Assembly: GCA_002179805.1 (NCBI GenBank)
Contig: NAVB01000758.1
Location: forward strand, 1-64,000
Direction of reading: 5' to 3'
Source of the DNA: Acanthamoeba lenticulata
Lineage: Eukaryota > Discosea > Longamoebia > Acanthamoebidae
DNA: 64,000 bases
Shown here: positions 57,688 to 64,000 of the stretch, piece by piece
Layout of the letters: each line of letters begins with the position of its first letter
Numbering within the stretch: position 1 is the first letter of the stretch
The notes under the pieces: generated by a model
Told to the model about the DNA's origin: nothing
Database searches by the model: none
What the model saw: the letters and a program-made list of their open reading frames with translations, nothing else
Program-made: the position numbers and the translations under genes

Positions 57688-58990
57688 TTATGTGCACGTC
57701 GGTTCTCCTAAAGAAGGCGAAGCAGCTGCGGCCTCGGCGCTCCACGTCGCTCTGCTTGCCAGGGAGGCCCACAAACACGGGCCTACCCTGGACTGACGCT
57801 TCGGATCCTCAACTTGGTCAACCTGGTCCTGTATAAGGCGGAGGACGGCCACCCAGAGGCTGAAGGTGCGTCGTATCCATCGACGCGCCACGTAAAGCAC
57901 GTGGTGGACTTTAGACTGCGAACGATGTAGCGCTCGTGTGCAGCGTGGCGCAGGCGGACAAGGTAGTCGGCCTGGCGTGCGCCTCGCTGCAGGACGTCTA
58001 CGATGAGACGGGCATTGGCGCGCTCGACGCTCATGGCCTGTGACCGCTCTAACGCTCTGGGCCCGGCTCGTCGCCAAGCTAGCCCTCTCCCACAGCACTC
58101 GCTGCTGGTGAGGCCCGGCAGTCGAGTTGTTCAACAACCGGCCGGTCCGGAGGCAGACTTTGAGGTCCAGCTTCGCCGAGGCTGAGATTGAGGAGGTAGC
58201 GGGAGGAGAGGACTCGCGAGCGGGTCTCGGCGGCGGTGCTAGCAGTGACGGTGGTGGCGAGTAGCGGTTGTGTGATCCTCGCGGCTCGTGCTCGTCCTCA
58301 TCCCTGGGTGCCGTTGTAGTCCGCGTTCACGTACGCGTTCGCGTTCGCGCTCCATCTGCCGGGAGTAGAGCAGCTCCCTCATCATCTTGTTCTTGGCACG
58401 ATGCCAATCTACGCATGCGGCAACGGGCCCTCGCCTACATAAAGCTCATATTGTCGAATGAATCCGCAGCTGCCGACTTTTATATTATTTCGATTTCGAT
58501 TTCGATTTCGATTTCGATTTCTGTCAGGACACCAGGTACTGTTTGGGTATCGTGAAGGGTGAGCGCCCACGCGCGGTCGAGCACGTAGTTCTCGTAGTGG
58601 TGGTGGTGGTAGAATGTACTCGCGTTCTCCAGGTCCTCTGGGTTACCTCGCCCACTCCAAGGCCACCCTACCGGTGAGGCTCACCCAGAGCACGGTGTGC
58701 GTGATCAGCCGATCACGGCGGCCTCGAGCTCGAGCTCGAGCGCTCGCACAAGTAGGCGCTCGATGGACGGGGCCCCATCTCTTTGGGTGCTCCCCCCCAC
58801 CCCACAGAGCTGCGGGTTGGCCAGCCGGTCGCCGTCAACCGGGGCAGGTCTCGAACAGGCCGTGGAAGAGCACACGGCCCATGTTCTACGAGAGATGTAG
58901 GTTCTCGATGGGCGCGTTGGACAGGAGGCCTGGAACAGGATGTTGACCGCCGGTTGTTGATAGCGATTAACGGCGTCGCACCAGACCAGC
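57688..58990 (-). CDS. Possible minus-strand gene, structure unresolved
   Basis: Several coding-like segments on the minus strand but no confident gene model: SVERANARLIVDVLQRGARQ with ADYLVRLRHAAHERYIVRSL (57,900-58,035); WVAVLRLIQDQVDQVEDPKR (57,790-57,870); NYVLDRAWALTLHDTQTV (about 58,540-58,600); and a Leu-rich stretch in 58,700-58,990. The segments lie in different frames, as expected for short exons. The hexanucleotide repeat at 58488-58522 lies between them. It could be a leucine-rich-repeat or F-box-type gene or a decaying one. Confidence 0.3.
58488..58522. repeat. (TTTCGA)n hexanucleotide repeat
   Basis: About five to six perfect TTTCGA units. On the minus strand it would encode alternating Ile/Glu but ends in stops on one side, so it is taken as intronic or intergenic. 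Confidence 0.9.
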
Positions 58991-59039
58991 TCAACTCGCC
59001 ATAAAATAATATATATTTCTATTTCTCTCCCAGCACAGT

Positions 59040-60560
59040 ATGCAGATTCAGAAGCAAGGAGAAGAAAGAACGGTTTATTTTTTATTTTTATTTTTTTTAA
59101 TGCGCGTTGCCTACTTTTTTCCCACATCAGTCCTTGAAAGTTTGCCAGGAAAAAAAATACCTGTAACGGTCAAAAAAAAGCAGCCTGGTGTCAGACGCTT
59201 GTGTGGGTTTGATGTTTTGGTCTGTGGGAGGCTCTTGCAGCCAGGCTGAATCCCCACACATGAAGAATGTACTCTGGATAAAAAAGAAGGTCATATCATG
59301 CTCCAACACATGGAGATAAAGAGGTGTGGTCATCTCACTCACAATTAGTGTTGGAGTGGGGTTTGGCCTTCTCATATAGTCAGTGGGGCTGCAGCACATT
59401 ATTAATAAAACCCAACCATGTATATATATGCAGTGCTTGACAAAGTGCCTGGGCTAAGGAGAAATTCACCAATGAAAAACATATAAAACAATGACACAAC
59501 AATAAGATATTAGAAATTTAACCAAAAATTGGAGTGACTAAAAAAATGAAAAAATTACATAAATATAGCTGTTGCAATTTATTCTTTATTTTAATATTTT
59601 AGTACTAAAATACTAAAATCATTTCATCTTTGCTGTATTTTGGCTTTCTCCTAAGAGGTAATTGGTATCATGTTAGTTTATTATGGGTTATTGTAAATGC
59701 AATGGTAACAACAACAAATTTTTTGCCAATGACACTGCTTTACAACCAAAAAAGAGAAAAACCAATCCAGTCAACAGTTTTAGAAAGGAACAGCACCAAA
59801 AAGATAAAACCAAGAAGGTTAGAGATGATCAAAAGTGGTGCTTTCAAAAAAAGGCCAAAAAGGAATAAAAGACCAAGAAAAAGATCAGTGGAAAAAAGGT
59901 GATCAATCCAACTTTTTCTTCAACAACTTAACAATATATCCAAAACACTATATAGCACTTTTTAAAAGAACTTCAAGAACAAAACAAACAACAACTCCAA
60001 TTCTACTACCAGCTTCATTCCCAAGACAAAGCAATAATAAAACCACACAAGATCATCCACTTTGCCATTCACAACAACAATTTTTTTGGGGGAAAAATGG
60101 CAAAAATTACCAATGTTGTCATTGGTTCAGTTTTCAAAATTCCCAAGGCCTTTTATTCTAGCCATTTAGCCTTTTGGACAAAACCTGAAAACAGAATCCT
60201 TGAAATTGACAATGGTGTTTTCCTTGGTCCTACTTATCTCCTGACCTATAAAAACGCCCAAAAACAACTAAAAAATACTTTAACAAGTGGGAAATGGAAA
60301 ATACTCTGCAATAATCCAAGTGCAAAAGACCGAGGAAAAGCTTTCCATCTATTTCTCCTAAAAGATCCAACATCTAGAAAAAGCCTTGCTGTTAAACAAA
60401 ACACATGAAACTGACAACAATGCCTTCTCCAACAGGTCCATGGTTTTTTTTGCAACTTAATTGGACTTTAAGGAGTTTTGTTGCATGAGTGTTTTTTCTG
60501 CACACATACTTCAAATCATTGTGTGGGGCAGGGCCACGGTCATTGTTTTTTTATTTTATT
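59040..60560. other. AT-rich island with short ORFs
   Basis: Base composition changes abruptly: about two thirds A+T by eye, against GC-rich sequence on both sides. Small plus-strand frames use AT-rich codons: 59630-59902 (Lys/Arg-rich C-terminus), 59683-59868 (starts MGYCKCNGNNNKFF), 59835-60161 and 60097-60408 (103 codons, starts MAKITNVVIGSVFKIPKAFY). The last is the most protein-like, but none is recognised. No terminal inverted repeat or target-site duplication was found by eye. It could be an inserted or horizontally acquired fragment, a decayed mobile element, or a joining error in the assembly. Confidence 0.6.
60097..60408 (+). CDS. Small ORF in the AT-rich island
   Basis: 103 codons with a continuous, non-repetitive sequence containing alternating hydrophobic and charged residues (AFWTKPENRILEIDNGVFLG, GKWKILCNNPSAKDRGKAF). 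Its codons end mostly in A or T, unlike every other gene in the window, which favours C/G-ending codons. No motif is recognised and there is no proof of expression. Confidence 0.35.
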   Translation: MAKITNVVIGSVFKIPKAFYSSHLAFWTKPENRILEIDNGVFLGPTYLLTYKNAQKQLKNTLTSGKWKILCNNPSAKDRGKAFHLFLLKDPTSRKSLAVKQNT

Positions 60561-61039
60561 TTTACGCCCACACTGCACCCTTAATTGACACAACGAAAGA
60601 CGCCGACACCCATGGCGCCGATTTAAACTGGTGCCCATGTACGCGGCGGGAGACGAGGCACGACTTGCATCACCCCCGAAAAGGCCCGAGACGGCCGCTG
60701 GTGGGAGCGGACCAGAGCAAGCAGCTTTTGGAGAGCCTTCCAGCGGAGATTTCGCGCAGAAATTGCGCTCTCGTGGGGCGGATGGGGCGTGCAAGTGGCC
60801 GCCAGGCCCCTCTCACCTCTCCTGTCCTTCACTCTTCTCTCGACGCACCAGCAGCTGAGCTGCAGCACTCTCCCTTTACTTCCCTTCTGTCCTGTCTGCC
60901 GGCCACATCTTGCACACGCGCGAGTTCAGTCTGCGGTTCCTGCTCTCCCTACACGACGCGCTACACACAAAACTCACTACAAACCAAGCAAACTTGGCTC
61001 AGACTCGAGTAGTTGATCGAGAGCCTCTTCTAATCGATT

Positions 61040-64000
61040 ATGCACAAGAGGGCCAAAGTGTGGGCGCAGGACCACCTGCGTCCGCCCGCCAAATGGACCA
61101 CGCGCTTTCGGAGTAGCGCCCCGAGGAAGAAGGAGCGCAAGATCACCCTCTCCCGCGGCCAGCGCGGGGCTGCGGCGGCCTCCTGGTGGCGCCGCCTGTT
61201 CGGCCTCCAGGAAGGCGGCGGCCTGCGACGCCTGGTCGACCGCCTGCCCCTCATCGGGCGGCCCGACCTCGGGCCGTCGCGCGTGGTGCGGCCCAACACG
61301 ATGGCCGGGCTCGGCGTCCAGATCCACGCGCGGCAGAGCTTCGTCAACAATCAAATCCACACCCACAAGTACGGGCCGTTCTCCTTCATCCCGCTCAACC
61401 TCTTTGAGCAGTTCAAGCGGCTCGCCAACCTCTGGTTCCTCATCGTCGCCATTCTTCACGTACATGCTCGCCCCTTCCCCTCCTTCGCATCCGAGCGCGC
61501 CCCCGCGGCGCACGCACTCACCACGGCACACACACACGCGTGCACGACACACACGCGCGCAGCTGATTCCGGAGATATCTTCGCTGAATCCGGCGGCGAG
61601 CTTGATCCCGCTCATCTTCGTGCTGGGCGTGACCGCCCTCAAGGAGGCCGTTGAAGACGTCGTACGTGTGTCGTTGCCTGTAGAGCCGCATCGATGGAGT
61701 GATAGCTGGCGTGTCACTCACGCGTTTCCGGGGGCAGAAACGGCGCATAGAGGACAAGAAACTCAACAACAAGCCCGTGATGGCCTACTCTGCGGCCACT
61801 GGCACCTTCATCCGCTCCCACTGGCGAGACGTACTTCCCCTCCGCCACGTCATTGGCATGTTCATCCCAACATGGAGGTGCTGACTCGCTCTTCACCGCA
61901 CAGCTTTGCGTGGGCGACATAATCAAGCTGAGGAACGGCGACCAGGTCCCGGCCGACATTCTCCTCCTCAACTCGAGCGACGCCGACGGCCTCTGCTACA
62001 TCGAGACCGCCAATTTGGACGGGTACTCCCTCTTCACCTTTGCCATCTTCATCATCGTCTTTCTGAGGCTCATCATTGGTTGCTTGGATGAACAGAGAGA
62101 CCAACCTCAAGATCCGCCAGGCCCTGTCGGAGACCATCGAGGCCGTCGATGACGAGGACTCGATCCCCTACTTCCAGGGTACGTAAGACGTCTTGCGTGT
62201 CGCACATTCCGAAAATTCTTGATATTCATGTCTTGTGGGAATGTCAGGCATTGTGGAATGCGAGCACCCGAACGCCGAGCTGTACAACTTTGAGGGCACC
62301 CTGCGGATGGACAACGACGCCGACGCCGTGCCGATCAACCTGGAGCAGATGCTGTGGCGCGGCTGCACGCTGCGCAACACCGAGTGGGTCTACGGCCTGG
62401 TGGTCAACACCGGCATGGACACCAAGGTCATGCGCAACGCGCGGCGGCCACCGTCCAAGCGGTCGACGCTGGAGAAGGACATGAACCGGTCGATCCTCAC
62501 CGTGCTCATCCTCGGCGTGCTGCTGGCCCTCATCGCCGGCGTGTTCAACGGCATCTGGACGTCGGACAAGGGCTTCGACCACTGGTACCTGAGCCTCGAG
62601 GCCATCCACTCGAGCGCGTTCATCCACGGCCTGTCCTCGTTCGGGTCGTGGCTCATCCTGCTCAACATCGTCATCCCGATCTCGCTCTACGTGTACATGG
62701 AGGTGATCAAGCTCGTGATGGCCTTTTACATCAACTCGGACGCCACCATGTACCACGACGAGACCAACACGCCGGCCCGCGCCAACACGTCCAACCTGGC
62801 CGAGGAGCTGGGCCAGATCGAGTACGTGTTCTCCGACAAGACCGGCACGCTCACGAGCAACCAGATGAACTTCATGCGCTGCTCGGTCCGCGGCAAGCTC
62901 TACGGCTACCCGTCGCCCGACCAGTTTTTCGTCGACGACGAGGAGCGCCAGGCCTACATCTACCAGGACGAGGACCTCATGAACACGCTCCAGGCCGGTC
63001 GCCAGTACGACGACGCCGAGGCGCGCGACGCCCACCTGTTCTTCCGCGCGCTGGCCCTTTGCCACTCGGTCGTCATCGAGCGCCTCAGCCCCGACCAGCA
63101 GCAGCAGCACGAGGATAACGATCAGGACCAGAACAGCGACGCCGGCGGTGCTGACGACCTCGGCCTAGGGACCGGAAACGGAGACGAGGTCGATCAGGCC
63201 GACCTCGACCGCCGGACCGAGCAGCGCGCCGCCGAGACCGACAGGATCGTGTACCAGGCGGCGTCGCCCGACGAGTCGGCGCTGGTCATCGCCGCCCAGA
63301 AGCTGGGGTTCGAGCTTTCCGACCGGGACAAGGAGGGCATCTTCATCCGCGTGCAGGGCCTCGAGGAGCGCTGGGAGCTTCTCAACATCCTCGAGTTCAA
63401 CTCTGACCGCAAGCGCATGTCGGTCATCCTGCGCGACCCCACCTCTGGCGTCGTGCGCCTCTTCTGCAAGGGCGCCGACTCTGTTATCTTTGGTACGTGT
63501 ACCTAAAATTTTTATAATTTTTCTTCGCTTTTGTTCAATTTTTGACATTCTTCTTCTTTCTGTTGCAGAACGTCTGGCCCCGGGCCAGGACGCGTTGCGG
63601 GAGACGACCTTCGAGCACCTGGCCACCTTTGGCAGCGAGGGCCTGCGCACGCTGGTGTTTGCCACGCGCGTGATCCCCTCTGACGAGTTCGAGGCCTGGA
63701 ACGAGCGCTACCGCCAGGCCGCGCTCAAGATCTACGGCCGCGAGGAAGCCGTACGTGACCCATCCACCCCACTCTAGGCACCAAAGGGAGATGCTGACGT
63801 CAGCGTCACGTGGCGCGCGCAGATGGACGCCGTGGCCGAGGAGATCGAGAAGGAGCTGGAGCTGCTGGGCGCGACGGCCATCGAGGACAAGCTGCAGGAC
63901 GGCGTTCCGCAGGCCATCAGCACCCTCCTGGCGGCGGGCCTGAAGATGTGGGTCCTCACGGGCGACAAGATGGAGACGGCCATCAACATCGGCTTCTCGT
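61040..64000 (+). CDS. P4-type phospholipid-flipping ATPase, 3' truncated
   Basis: P4-ATPase, which moves aminophospholipids from the outer to the cytosolic leaflet, usually with a CDC50 partner. Exons fit in phase: 61040-61459, 61563-61661, 61738-61830, 61904-62022, 62096-62178, 62248-63492, 63569-63750 and 63823 to the window end. The N-terminal about 75 residues are basic. Family marks: [20 protein letters not shown], then the actuator motif DGETNLK restored across an intron, the PISL stretch ([16 protein letters not shown]) that sets flippases apart from cation pumps, the phosphorylation site [11 protein letters not shown] near 62838-62870, [16 protein letters not shown] in the nucleotide-binding domain, and [17 protein letters not shown] at the end. 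The hinge and last six membrane spans lie beyond the window. An acidic Gln/Asp-rich insert lies near 63,095-63,190. Confidence 0.95.

Noticed and set aside
59040..60560. Terminal inverted repeats of a DNA transposon around the AT-rich island
   Set aside because: No matching inverted ends or target duplication found by eye at the composition borders.
1..64000. CRISPR arrays, bacterial operons, insertion sequences, rRNA genes
   Set aside because: None seen; the repeats present are microsatellites, homopolymers and protein-coding low complexity.

Overview
The window reads as nuclear DNA of a protist with GC-rich, intron-dense, tightly packed genes. Introns are mostly 50-120 nt, GT-AG, often with GTACG or GTGCG donors. 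The gene set is eukaryotic throughout: Integrator, COP9 signalosome, RPA, midasin, a P4-ATPase and a tRNA-Tyr interrupted by an intron. Style and content fit an amoebozoan such as Acanthamoeba; that assignment is inference from composition and remembered protein similarity, since no search could be run.

Left part (1-17,100): 3' end of an ARFRP1-like GTPase (+); a secreted EGF/PPC-like repeat protein (+); a tail-anchored coiled-coil protein (-); a histidine acid phosphatase (+); RPA1 (-); COP9 signalosome subunit CSN1 (-); tRNA-Tyr with an internally deleted copy beside it; and Integrator subunit INTS7 (+). The two tRNA copies sit in the 438-bp divergent gap between CSN1 and INTS7.

Middle (17,260-32,550): VWA8, a mitochondrial AAA+/VWA protein (-); an F-box protein with a Rossmann-like C-terminal part (-); an Arg/Ser- and Lys-rich nuclear-type protein (+); an unrecognised gene (-); a Thr/Pro-repeat protein with a duplicated motif (+); and a short BAP31-family ER membrane protein (+).

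Right part (32,898-64,000): one giant midasin (MDN1/Rea1) gene of 26 phase-consistent exons, predicted 6,345 residues, with six P-loops and a C-terminal MIDAS domain; a protein ending in a PCNA-binding-type motif (+); a small F-box gene (-); a poorly resolved minus-strand gene; an AT-rich island of about 1.4 kb unlike everything around it; and the 5' two thirds of a P4-ATPase flippase (+), cut by the window end.

There is no operon logic. Themes that recur are nuclear RNA and ribosome biogenesis (INTS7, midasin), genome maintenance (RPA1, PIP-box protein) and ubiquitin-related control (CSN1, two F-box proteins). VWA8 and midasin are both multi-AAA+ proteins with a terminal VWA domain. Exon boundaries given as numbers were worked out by hand from splice sites, reading phase and remembered homologues. 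Where I say approximate, the exact junctions were not resolved.
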